Assembly (NCBI GenBank): GCA_002104945.1
Contig: MCFH01000026.1
Span: 620,001-684,000 of the forward strand
DNA length: 64,000 bases
Direction of reading: 5' to 3'
Source of the DNA: Piromyces finnis
Taxonomy: Eukaryota > Neocallimastigomycota > Neocallimastigomycetes > Neocallimastigales > Neocallimastigaceae
Below are positions 1-10,232 of the stretch, piece after piece. A model generated the notes under the pieces. The model did no database searches. It was not told the origin of the DNA and worked only from the letters and a program-made list of their open reading frames with translations. The position numbers and the translations under genes are program-made. Position 1 is the stretch's first letter. Every line of letters starts with the position of its first letter.

Positions 1-415
1 ATAATATAGATAATTTTATATTCCGAAAATAAATTATTCTAAAATTGAATTTTGAATTTTATACTTTTAATTTAAAATTTAAAAATAAACCAAAGGAAAT
101 TAAATTCAAATAACCTTAGAACAATTTTAGTTCAATTTATTTAGAATGTTAACAATACTTATTTAAAACATAAAACATGAAACTAAGAAATTATTAGTTC
201 TGAAACTATTTTAAAATTATCAATGTTAAATATTAATATAAAGTTAATAATTTAAAATCCTAAAATATATACCATAAATATATAGAAGAAAACAAATATT
301 AATCTTAAACTACTTTATTTCGTCAAATCCGTATAAATTGTTAACAAAGCAACAATTGTTTTATTATTTACCCATCTTAATTAAAATTTATTATTTATTA
401 TAATTTCATTAAATA
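1..415. other. AT-rich upstream flank
   Basis: This stretch is very AT-rich and has no convincing coding region or recognisable repeat. It probably holds the promoter and 5' UTR of the gene that starts at 416, but no clear TATA or initiator element stands out against the background. Confidence 0.5.
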
Positions 416-1864
416 ATGAAACTAATAAACAACATATACAATTTAATTCAAATATTTCAAATATTTTTAATTCTACCGACAACATTTGCTTTAAATGAAC
501 TATGTAATTTTAATGGAAACTACGGTGTTTGTGTAGACATAAATGATTGCAAATTGGTAGATAAACAAGAAGGAATAGCAGTTCCTAAACCAAATCTTTG
601 CAATGGTGATAAAAACATTCAGTGTTGTATTAAAGTTGTTTCTACTCTCAGAAATGGTAATTCACTCTCAATATCTGGAAATTGTAAATACTCATATTTT
701 TGTCCTAATAATTATAGACAATATTATAATGAATGCCCAGGAGATAGGTATAATACATTGTGTGTATCAAATGAATCAATAGAAGAAAAATCATATTTTT
801 TTGCTGTAGGATCAAAAGAAATAGAATTTATTAAAGATATTAAAGAAGGAAATAAAAAATACTTTTTAGATGAAATCCCAAAGTATAAAGCATATTATGA
901 AAAGTTTAGATTTACTGAAGACGAAATAATTTCATATGCCAACACTGCATTGGATTATTTAAAAACAAGTTATCTTTTCACAAATACAATAAATATTATG
1001 AACCTTAAACATATTGGTATTTATTTAGGATCTAAAGAGAAAGGAAGACTTTTTGAATTCGATAATAATGGATGGCATGTTAAAGATTATACTATGGAAA
1101 AACTTGATGAAGACCATAATGATCCAAACAAATGGAATTGGACTCACTTCAAGGAATTCAGGGGATATACAAGGGTTTCTCCAGAAAGCCTTGAAGACTC
1201 ATTAAATGATTATAAAGAAGTCAATCGTTACTTTAATAATAAATCATATAATCTTTTTTGTAACAATTGCCATGATTTTGTAAAATGGTGTTTAGAGATT
1301 ATTACTATGGGTAAACGTCTTGTAGAACCAGAATCCATTAATATTATAAAAGACAATTATACATTTAATACAAATGAAATTGACAATAAAAAAGCAGCCG
1401 AAAATATAAATACTATTATTAGTGATATACATAAAAAATTTCGTGCAAAAGGAAGTGGTGTAATAGATATTTTAAAGGTAGAATTAATTTACTATTTCCT
1501 TGTAAACATAGGATTTAAAAATAACGACATCATAAATATTAAATATAATGATCATGAAATATGCGCTGGATTGGATTATATAAATCTTCTTAGAGAAAAG
1601 AATTACAATGACGTTTGTAAAAGCTATGATTATAGTGGACTTATAAATTCTAAAGCCACTATTAATGGTAAATTTATCACATCAAGTGAAAACTTTTCTA
1701 ATTTTATTTTCGACAACGATTTATGTTTAGAATTAAATTCTAGCGATATAGTTGATAAATCCGATGATATCAATGGAACTGAAAACTTTAATGATATTAC
1801 TTTCACAAACATTTTTATTATATTTACATCAGTCATATTCTTGGAATTATTCAATTTATACTAG
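416..1864 (+). CDS. secreted Cys-rich protein with LRAT/NlpC-like domain
   Basis: An intact intronless gene of 482 residues starting at an ATG. Residues 1-25 form a hydrophobic signal peptide ending near TTFA. A six-cysteine module follows (C30, C39, C45, C62, C70, C71, ending in a CC pair), then a second Cys cluster (C90, C96, C107, C116). Residues about 195-295 look like an LRAT/HRAS-like acyltransferase fold of the NlpC/P60 superfamily, with HIGIYLG (H199) as the candidate catalytic His and NNCHDFVKWC (C285) as the candidate nucleophile, comparable to the family's NCEHFV box. Several N-x-S/T sites fit secretion. The last ~20 residues are hydrophobic, suggesting a GPI signal or membrane anchor. 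It is probably an extracellular or wall-bound acyltransferase or thiol hydrolase. The substrate cannot be told, and the domain call rests on two short motifs. It is the only clearly intact host gene in the window. Confidence 0.85.
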   Translation: MKLINNIYNLIQIFQIFLILPTTFALNELCNFNGNYGVCVDINDCKLVDKQEGIAVPKPNLCNGDKNIQCCIKVVSTLRNGNSLSISGNCKYSYFCPNNYRQYYNECPGDRYNTLCVSNESIEEKSYFFAVGSKEIEFIKDIKEGNKKYFLDEIPKYKAYYEKFRFTEDEIISYANTALDYLKTSYLFTNTINIMNLKHIGIYLGSKEKGRLFEFDNNGWHVKDYTMEKLDEDHNDPNKWNWTHFKEFRGYTRVSPESLEDSLNDYKEVNRYFNNKSYNLFCNNCHDFVKWCLEIITMGKRLVEPESINIIKDNYTFNTNEIDNKKAAENINTIISDIHKKFRAKGSGVIDILKVELIYYFLVNIGFKNNDIINIKYNDHEICAGLDYINLLREKNYNDVCKSYDYSGLINSKATINGKFITSSENFSNFIFDNDLCLELNSSDIVDKSDDINGTENFNDITFTNIFIIFTSVIFLELFNLY

Positions 1865-2852
1865 AAATCCTTAATTTCGTCAACTTTATAATATAAAGCC
1901 ATTATAATTTCTACACATATATATAATTTTAAATAATCATCTATTAATATACACATTTCATAAAAATTACACTTTAATGTATTTATAACACATAATCTAA
2001 ATTCTAAATTCATTTGATTTTATTACATACATAATATACTTGATTACAAATTATATTTATCCTTACATAACATTATTATTTGTAATATTCAAATAAATCC
2101 TCATACATTGCACCAAGAAATACTTAATTCAACTACTTAGTTTGAAACATAAATAATTAAAATATATATTAACAAATTATACATAACAAATTAATTCGAA
2201 TATATTTAATAGTTACTGCTTTTCTACAAAGCGGATATTCGAAAGAGGATGTCATTTAATAAATTTACATAATAAATAAAAAATGCTAATACAAAAATAG
2301 CATATATAAGATATTACAATAATAGTAATAATAAAACAGACTCCTCATATACTTAATTACCTATATGTTTCAACTACTATGATTTATACGCAACAATTAT
2401 GAGTGCATTTAACTATTCAAATTACAAATCAAAATATTCTTAGAATAAAATATTTAGATTTGAGGGGGAAGAATAACCACGATAGTTAAATATAAAACAT
2501 ATATTAACAACTAGTCAATAAATACAAATAGTTAGGATAATATAGTACGTCACGTAATTACTCAAAGAAATAATACAAGAAAACACAATAAGAAAAATTA
2601 TCCAAAATAAACCAAATATTATAATACTACGAAAAACAATTAAAACACATAATTTACAACTTTAAGTTGATAATAAATTAATAACAAATATTTTACTAAA
2701 ATGCTAAGTTTATAATCCATAATATAAAACATATAAAATAATACCCAAAATTAAGGTTTAAAGTTTTATCCTAAGAAAAAACGAAATATAATAGGTTTAA
2801 CAGTTTATCCAGAAAACTAAGTATAAAATCAAGTTTAATAAAATATAATTAA
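1865..2852. other. intergenic AT-rich DNA
   Basis: No gene is supported. A purine tract (GAGGGGGAAG) at about 2461 resembles a retrotransposon polypurine tract, but no LTR border follows it. Confidence 0.4.
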
Positions 2853-3068
2853 ATGACGTAAAACCAAAGAGTAGTCATAAATAATAAAGACGTAAAACCT
2901 ATGAGTAAACCAAAGTGTTGTCACAAACAATAAAGACGTAAAACCCATGAGTAAACCTAAAGTGTTGTCATAAATTAATAATAGGATGATGTAAAACCAT
3001 AAAAGTATTCAATCCTTAAAACATATAATAGGATGGTGTAAATCCAAATGAGTATCCAATCCAAATAA
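2853..3068. repeat. degenerate short tandem repeat, about five units
   Basis: Five consecutive units open with GACGTAAAACC or a variant (GATGTAAAACC, GGTGTAAATCC). They continue with forms of ATGAGTAAACC, AAGTGTTGTC and ATAAATAATAA. Units are about 34 to 51 bp and diverge from left to right. No coding potential is seen. Confidence 0.75.
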
Positions 3069-3366
3069 TTATTTTAAACTTGAATTATTAAATTACATAT
3101 TTTAAAGGTTTAGTTGTTTTATCCACTAAAAAGCAATATATAATATAACACATAAATATGGGTAATAATATAATTCTTGTAATTATATAAATTCAGGATA
3201 TATCTAGCAAAATAGTAATAATATAGTTTAATCATTTAGAAATCAATCATTAAAATGGTGAATTAAAATTTTAATAGTATAAAATAGTTAGATAATATAG
3301 AACATAATAATAGTAGCACATATTCACCAGTAAACCAAATTATTCCTGAAGAATAATTAGGTTTAA
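3069..3366. other. AT-rich DNA without gene
   Basis: No coding or structural feature was recognised here. Confidence 0.3.
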
Positions 3367-3600
3367 GGGGGAATGTTAGAATATGTGTAACGTGATAAGT
3401 TTATAATATACTATGTAATATGTGTCAAACACATTGAAATTTATTTGTACTACATTAAATACATAAGCCATAATTGTAAATCATATAAATACATGTAATT
3501 TCACATAATGTAAACATAAGAGTCTTTAGAACAAATATCCTCATGTAATTCTTAATAATAAAATACATTAATAAAGTTGACATATTCATAAAACCCAATT
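3367..3600 (+). mobile_element. possible copia-type polypurine tract and LTR start
   Basis: The purine tract AAGGGGGAA is followed at once by TGTTAGAATATGTGTAACG. This is the usual arrangement of a polypurine tract and the 5' edge of a copia-class LTR. No matching LTR end or second copy was found in the window, so the call is tentative and the right border is arbitrary. Confidence 0.3.
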
Positions 3601-3614
3601 AACCAAAATGTTAA

Positions 3615-4385
3615 TAAGATTATTTAATAATTAATTATTAATTATTAAATAATAAATTAATATTTAGTAAAACTGATTATAAAATTTTTGAATAAATTTT
3701 ATGGAATAATTTAATAATAAATTATTTTATAATAATTCCGTTAAATTTAAATTAAGATAAATATTTAAGTTTAAGGAATAAAAGAATTTTAATTAAATTT
3801 AAATATTTCAAATATTTTAAATAATTAAAATATTTTTTTTAAATACTTTTTATTTAATTTTAGAATAGATTATACTTTTTTATTTAAATTTAGAATAGTT
3901 TAATAATTTTAACTTAGTTTTAAAAATAGATTTATTTATATTTCAATAGGAAATACATTAAGAATAGTATTGATAATATTAAATTAATTTATAGAAAATA
4001 CATGGGCTTTATTCAATTTTGAGTTTACTCAAATTGAATTAAAAGTATAATGAATTAGTTTTAGTTTAGTTTTGTTATTTTATTATTTAATTAGATTAGT
4101 GTTGTTTATTTTATATTAAATATATGTTTATTTAAATAGAATAATATATTAGAATATAATTATGAAAAAATATAAATACATGTAATTTTTGTTTATTAAA
4201 TCAATGTAATTGTTATTTTCAATTTTTTAATTATTAACTATTATATAGTTAATAATATTTTTAAGAGTTTAAATAAAAATGTTTTTTTTAAAATAAAAAT
4301 TTAATGTTTTATTTTTTTATTTTTGTGTTAATAAAAATTGTTTTGTTTTAATTATAAAATCTGTTTTAAATTTTATACTTTTACA
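3615..4385 (+). mobile_element. solo LTR family A, copy 1 (5'-truncated)
   Basis: Matches, in opposite orientation, the copies at 54824-55640 and 63707-64000. Shared landmarks are the ATACATGGGCTTTATTCAATTT box, the GTAATTGTTATTTTC stretch and the ending TATACTTTTACA. The terminal TGTAAAGATAT segment is missing on the left. Just inside the right end, TATAAAAT and ATTTTATA form a hairpin. No coding content. Confidence 0.8.
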
Positions 4386-4563
4386 GATGTATTCAATGAA
4401 AAAATTAAAAATTTTTTTAAAATTTGAAAATTGTGTGTAATTGAATGTTTTATTTTTACTTGCTCATTCTACAAGTTTTATATAATTAATGAATATAATT
4501 TAAAAATTTTAAAAAAAAACATCTTGTTTTATTAGTTTATTAATTTAAAATAAATATATAATA

Positions 4564-5285
4564 TGTCAAAGTTTTATAAGACTCAAAAACAGATTATAAA
4601 ACTTTACAATAAAACAACACCAAAAAATAAAAAAAACAAAATATAGTTAAAATTATCCTTTAAATATCTTCTTTTATTAATTTGATTTAGTTATTAACTA
4701 AATAGTCAATAACAACTACATCGTTTTAATCAAGAAATTTTACATGTATTTATATTTTTGTAAAATATATTTTAATATACTATTCTATTTAATTATACAT
4801 ATATTCAATATAAAATAAACAAAACTAATTTAATACAAATTTAAATAAATAATAAAATAATAAAACTAAACTAAAACTAATTAAATACACTTTTGATTCA
4901 ATTTGAGTAAACTGCAAATTGAATATAGTCCATGTATTATTTATATATTATTTTAATATTAATAATACTATTTATTATATATTTATAATTAAAAATGCTA
5001 ATTTAAAACTACGCTAAAGTTATTAAACTAATTTTAATTAAATAAAAACTATTTAAGATTTAATTTGAATAATTAAAATATTTAAATTTAATTATCCATT
5101 AATTTAAATATTTATCCAAATTTCATTTCTAACTTTGATATTTTAAAATTAATCTTTATTTAATTATTCCATAAAATTTATACAATAAATTTTATAAACA
5201 ATTTTTCATTAAAATATCAAAATTATTATTCAATAATTATTAATTAATTATTAAATAATTTAAAGATATACTTTATATCTTTACA
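4564..5285 (-). mobile_element. solo LTR family B, copy 1, TSD TAATA
   Basis: A 722 bp element running TG...CA, flanked on both sides by TAATA (4559-4563 and 5286-5290). It is the reverse complement of the 722 bp copy at 59838-60559. Both ends carry stem-loops: AAAGTTTTATAA/TTATAAAACTTT at the left, and AAAGATATA/TATATCTTT with loop CTT at the right. There is no internal coding region, so it is a solo LTR left by LTR-LTR recombination, or a non-autonomous element with LTR-like ends. Confidence 0.88.
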
Positions 5286-5599
5286 TAATACATCTCGCTA
5301 TGTATTATAAAAAATATATTAATTTATTATTTTATTATTAAAATATTCTAATTTTCCTGGATAATTAGTAACAGTTTTTAAAATAATATTTTCTATTTAT
5401 ATCTATACTATTTAATTACATTTAAGTTTGTTTATAAACAAAAGTTGTTTATGTTTTACATTTTTAAAATTTAATTAAATATTTATATTTTATATTATTT
5501 TAATTATTTAATATTATTTTAATTTATATTAAGTTTATATAATTTTAAAACCAGCTATTCTATTAATTCATTATTTATAAATTTCATTCTTTATCAAAT
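5286..5599. other. AT-rich DNA without gene
   Basis: No feature was recognised apart from homopolymer runs. Confidence 0.3.
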
Positions 5600-5999
5600 G
5601 TAATAATTTTTATTATATCTTTTATATAATAATAATTATTATCTACAATTTAATAATAATTAATATTATTAAACTGAAAAATTAAAATAAAAAGTTAATA
5701 CTTATCTTAAAAAGAGTTTATTATAAGGAAATATAATAAGCAACACAGCTTTAATATTATTTTATTTAAAATATATATATATTATTATTATTCTTTTTTA
5801 ATAAAGGTTATTTATTATAATTGATCTTATAATAATAACTCTGGATCCTTTAATGTAATTCCAGAATTCTTTTATTTATAGTTTTTTTTAAAAATTTAAA
5901 GTTTAATAAAGAATTTCTAATCTTAACAAATAATCTTTTTAGGAAAAGACTAGAAGAAAAACCTGAAAAGATATTCGATTGATAACTAATATATCAATC
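5600..5999. repeat. segmental duplication F, left part
   Basis: Aligns in direct orientation with about 39866-40262. Shared stretches include ATAATAACTCTGGAT, AATCTTTTTAGGAAAAGACTAG and TTCGATTGATAACTAATATATCAAT. The alignment resumes at 7223 after the intervening LTR, so this is a duplicated host segment interrupted by a mobile element. No intact gene. Confidence 0.8.
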
Positions 6000-7222
6000 T
6001 GTAAAATAATAAATTTAAAACAGATTATTATTTTTACAATAAAACACAAAAAATATAAAAAAAAATTAAATACTAAAATTATAAATAAAAGTTTCAATTA
6101 ATATTTCCTTTTAAAGGTTATTAACTATATAATAGTCAATAACAACTCCGTTTATTTAAAATTTGGAAAAAATACATGTATTTGTATTTATATGTTTTTT
6201 CATTTACATTCATTATATATATTTTTCATTCAATTATACATATATTTAATATAAAATAAACAAAACTAATTTAATACAAATTTAAATAAATAATAAAATA
6301 ATAAAACTAAACTAAAACAAATTAAATACACTTTTGATTCAATTTGAGTAAACTGCAAATTGAATACAGTCCATGTATTATTTATATATTATTTTAATAT
6401 TAATAATACTATTTATAATATATTTCTTATTAAAAAAACTTATTTTAAAACTACGCTAAAGTTATTAAACTAATTTTAATTAAATAAAAACTATTTAAGA
6501 TTTAATTTGAATAATTAAAATATTTAAATTTATTTATCCATTAATTCAAATATTTATCCAAATTTCATTTCTTAACCATGATATTTTAAAATTAATTATT
6601 TAATTATTCCATAAAATTTATTGAATAAATTTTATAAATAATTTCCATTAAAATATCAAGATTTTTATTTAACAATTATTAATTAATTATTAAACAATTT
6701 AATTTATGTTAATAATACATATTTAGGTAATAGTCATTCAAATAAGTATTTTAACAAGCAACAAGAGCATAATGAATTCATTGAGGAATTCATGAATACT
6801 CTTGATTGCTTGATAGAAAAAAAATCAAATACATATAAAAACCAAGAAAAATTAGAAAAAATATCTAAACTACACTCATTAAAAAAAAAGAGAAAACATT
6901 ATAAATATTAATGAATATTCAACTTATGGAAAGTATATTTCAACTCTAAATGAAACATCAGTATTCTTTGCTTATCTTTCTAATAATTTAGTTGACATTA
7001 TTAAAGATATAAGATATATCTTTAAATTGTTTAATAATTAATTAATAATTGTTAAATAAAAATCTTGATATTTTAATGGAAATTATTTATAAAATTTATT
7101 CAATAAATTTTATGGAATAATTAAATAATTAATTTTAAAATATCAAGGTTAAGAAATGAAATTTGGATAAATATTTAAATTAATGGATAATTAAATTTAA
7201 AGATATATCTTATATCTTTACA
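6000..7222 (-). mobile_element. rearranged LTR family B, copy 2, TSD CAATC, with captured segment
   Basis: Flanked by CAATC at 5995-5999 and 7223-7227. The paralogous uninterrupted site at about 40262 confirms an insertion. The left ~710 bp match LTR B in the same orientation as 4564-5285. A ~290 bp unrelated segment follows. Then comes an inverted copy of the inner LTR part (about 7004-7200) and a normal LTR end (TATATCTTTACA). The element is therefore 1.22 kb instead of 0.72 kb and has a foldback architecture. Confidence 0.8.
6718..7003 (+). pseudogene. captured coding fragment inside LTR
   Basis: This segment has no counterpart in other LTR B copies and has coding-like composition. One frame opens with NSHSNKYFNKQQEHNEFIEE and stays open to a run of about ten A residues. 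A shifted frame then continues with ENIININEYSTYGKYISTLN and ends in FFAYLSNNLVDIIKD. The composition (charged helical part, then hydrophobic part) fits a real protein with a slippage frameshift. TTTAG just before the first frame could be an old splice acceptor. The family is not recognised. Confidence 0.4.
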
Positions 7223-7688
7223 CAATCATCGTAATATTAAGTAAAACCGAAATATATTTCGGAAAAACCTTAATTTCCGATTTTTCCTAATAACTTTCTA
7301 TTTGTTTCTTAAGTTTCTGTTGAAATAAAATACATAACATGAATTGCATACATATAAAATTAATAAAAAATGAAATACATAAATGTTTCCTTAAAATGTA
7401 CAAATAAATGTAATTAAAAATTCTTAATTAACAAATATAAATGAATATTTATTATTATTTTAAATAAATTACTAAATTAAATAAATAAATAATTAGTATA
7501 ATAATTAAATAAATTTTTTTAAAATTAAATAAATGAATAATTAATATTAATATAATATAAATAAATACTTATAGTAATTTTAAATGAATATATACTAATA
7601 ATTTAAATAAATATTTAATTTAATAATTAAATAATTAAATAAGAATTAATAATTATTCAATAAATAATTATTAATTCATCAATAATAA
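7223..7688. repeat. segmental duplication F, right part
   Basis: Continues the alignment to about 40262-40680 (CAATCATCG, AATATTAAGTA, TTCGGAAAAACCTTAAT). It ends where the solo LTR at 7689 begins. Confidence 0.75.
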
Positions 7689-8120
7689 TGTAAAAGGTTT
7701 ATTATAAAATTAGTTGATAGATTATTATTAATTAGTTAATTAAGTTAGTTATTACCTCTCTATACGAGTTAATAACCAATTAAAGTTTTATAAAAAATAA
7801 TAAAAGAAACTAAATAACAATAAAAAAAACAAAAATAAATATAAATAAATAAATATTATTATGAACTATATCTAAAATAATTATTGAATTATTATCTTTT
7901 ATTTATTAATTATAATTATAGTACATTGATTATTAATATAGTTATTAATTTACATTAATACTAACGCTAAAGTAATTAGCGTTTGTTTATACTATACTAT
8001 ACTAGTTTATTTCCTTTACCATTTGATTGGGTAAAGTAAATAAACTTTCTATTTAATTAATATATATGGTTTCAATTTATATATTTGTGGGCAAACTTAT
8101 GGCCACAAATATTTCTTACA
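7689..8120. mobile_element. solo LTR family D, copy 1, TSD AATAA
   Basis: A 432 bp TG...CA element flanked by AATAA (7684-7688 and 8121-8125). It matches the copy at 21128-21621 in opposite orientation. Shared sequences include the ATTGGGTAAAGTAAATAAAC box and the hairpin ATATTTGTGG/CCACAAATAT just inside the right end. No coding content. Confidence 0.87.
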
Positions 8121-8480
8121 AATAATGTCAAAAAGCGATTTTTTATTAAAGAAAAGTGTGGTAAGCATACTAGTTATATTAATGAACAAATATAATGCGC
8201 TTTCCTATTGAAGCGTAAAGCTAATAATATTTATATAAAGAAAATTAAATAATATTTTTATTTTAGCAATAACTTAATATCAACATATATTAAGTTATTA
8301 AAAATATTAATTTTTTTAAAGTTTTAGGTTTTATAGGAGATTATAAATTTTATTAACTTTAAGTTAAAAAATTACTAACGCTAAAGCTTCGTAATTTTTG
8401 TCAATTTTTGTTCCTTTTATACATGAACAATTTTAATTATTATATTTTTAATTTTAATTAATTATTGTTTAATTATAAAA
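8121..8480. repeat. duplicated segment E, inverted relative to 38.3-39.9 kb
   Basis: The reverse complement of this segment is found at about 38291-38770 and 39787-39865. Shared stretches include CACTTTTCTTTAATAAAAAATCG, TGTTCATGTATAAAAGGAAC and TAACTTAAAGTTAATAAAAT. In the partner locus about 1 kb of extra DNA separates the two parts. Here the first ~50 bp encode, on the minus strand, the same short tract (TTLFFNKKSLF) as at 39.8 kb. Confidence 0.7.
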
Positions 8481-9489
8481 TATTTAATTTTTATAAATTA
8501 ATTTAAAAATTAATTTATATTATATTAATTTTTAATATAAATTAAAAAAATGAAATTTTAAAAAAATTTTTAATTTTTGTGAAGATATTAACTGGATTTA
8601 AAATAAATTCAGATAATATCTATAATCAATTAAACATAAAAATTATAATTAAATAATTCCAATAATTATTTTAAAACACCTTTAGAAGTCATCTTTTAAA
8701 TTTTGATTCAGTGAAAGGGTTATGATTTCAAAAATTTAATATCAATACACTATAACCCTTAGCCAAAAATAAACAAACACGAAACAGGGCGTAACTCGCC
8801 AAAAACGAGCGCTATTGGTATAAGTGCTACGGCTTTGAGGTTAAGTTTGTTTATTTTATAAATTAATAATTAAATTAATTATTAATTTAATTAATGATAA
8901 TGACTGTTACTAAAAATAGAACCAAACCATTTAAGTGTAACAGTTAACACCTATAAATTAAATAATTTTAATTAAAAAATATGTTAACGGCAAGTTTTAT
9001 TAGAAATAATTTTTAAATAATAATTATTTAATTATAACAAATATGTTATCAATTATGAATTATTAATTGAATAGTTTTTATAATTACTAATTAGGATCAA
9101 ATGTTTAAATGATTAATCATATGTTTATTTTATTTTTATGTCATGAAAAACAAACAAACAAATAGTTTTATAATTCATTATATTAAATTATTAATATATT
9201 ACATGTAATACTTTATTCTTATTAATATCAATTGAATAATCTGAACAAAGAATATAAAATAGAATGAATTGAATTCGATTTTAATTTCTTGTAAAGATTA
9301 TAGTTATAATCTTAATTATATAGTTATTAAATATATTATCATTTATATTATTATTATTAAATAAATAAAATTTTATAAAAGGTTATTTTAAAAACAAATA
9401 TTATTTTTTTCATTTGGAAGTTTAAAGTGTTATTTTATAATTAAAGTTAATTTCTTAAAAAACACCTTTACTATATAATTAACAAAATT
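8481..9489. other. AT-rich DNA with one GC-richer patch
   Basis: No gene is supported. Around 8785-8845 the base composition rises sharply (AGGGCGTAACTCGCC, AACGAGCGCTATTGG) compared with the surrounding DNA. The patch has stops in all frames within a short distance and matches no other part of the window. Confidence 0.35.
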
Positions 9490-9581
9490 CTGACCTTGCC
9501 GCATAACCAAACCTCAAAACTTAACACTCCTTATATTCGGCGGTAGATACCCTAACGTATTCTCTAATTTCGTTGGGTAAT
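9490..9581 (-). mobile_element. gypsy leader fragment beyond LTR C1
   Basis: The reverse complement starts ATTACCCAACGAAATT and contains AATACGTTAGGGTATCTACCG. That is the leader that follows the 3' edge of LTR C at 20801 (minus strand) and 23268 (plus strand). It lies downstream of C1 even though integrase lies upstream, so C1 has internal sequence on both sides. Confidence 0.65.
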
Positions 9582-10196
9582 TGTTATTGTAATATAAACA
9601 CTGAAAGAATAAATTAGTCTATTCTATTACAATAACACCAAAATTAAAAAAATAAAAATAAAAATTGTTTTTAAAAATATCTTTAGTATAAAAGAATTTT
9701 ATTAATAACAATTACATCGATAAAATGATAAAAAATATCTTCTATTTATATTTTTTCTAAATACATTTATATTATATTATAACTATTTATTTCTTATATT
9801 ATTATTTAAAATCTACACTAAAATCCTAATTATTAATAAATATTAAAACTATAACTATTTTAGTAAAATACAATTGGCAATTCAAATTAAGTACTATTCA
9901 ATTTGAATATATGCCCATGTATTATTTATATATTAATCATTTAATAATTATATACTATTTATCTATTTCTATAAAAAAACAATACTAAAACTAGGTATTT
10001 AAATTTAGAATTTTAATTTACTTGTTAAACATTAAAAATAAATTAATAATTTATTTTGTTTTAAACTTTAATTATTAATAAATAAATTATGTCTCATTTT
10101 CTTTTTCTGTAATATAATTCGTGTAACTTAAACAATAATATTTAAGGCTTAAGTTACATTAAAGAATATCAATCTGTGGCGTTTGATATCTTTACA
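9582..10196 (-). mobile_element. gypsy LTR family C, copy 1 (615 bp)
   Basis: In element orientation it begins TGTAAAGATATCAAACGCC and ends ATTACAATAACA. The copy at 22652-23267 has the same length to one base. The ends carry stem-loops: AAAGATATCAA/TTGATATCTTT with one inserted base at one side, and a 13 bp TGTTATTGTAATA/TATTACAATAACA pair at the other. An AG-rich polypurine tract (AGAGAGAGAGAT) precedes it on the minus strand next to the integrase gene. Confidence 0.85.
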
Positions 10197-10232
10197 ATCT
10201 CTCTCTCTAAGTCGAGCTCATGCAAGATTAAT

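Noticed and set aside
1630-1854. Minus-strand frame opposite the 3' end of the 416-1864 gene
   Set aside because: Antisense shadow of a well-supported gene, with no independent features.
2853-3068. CRISPR-like array
   Set aside because: Units are adjacent without unique spacers of constant length, the repeats diverge, and the context is eukaryotic.
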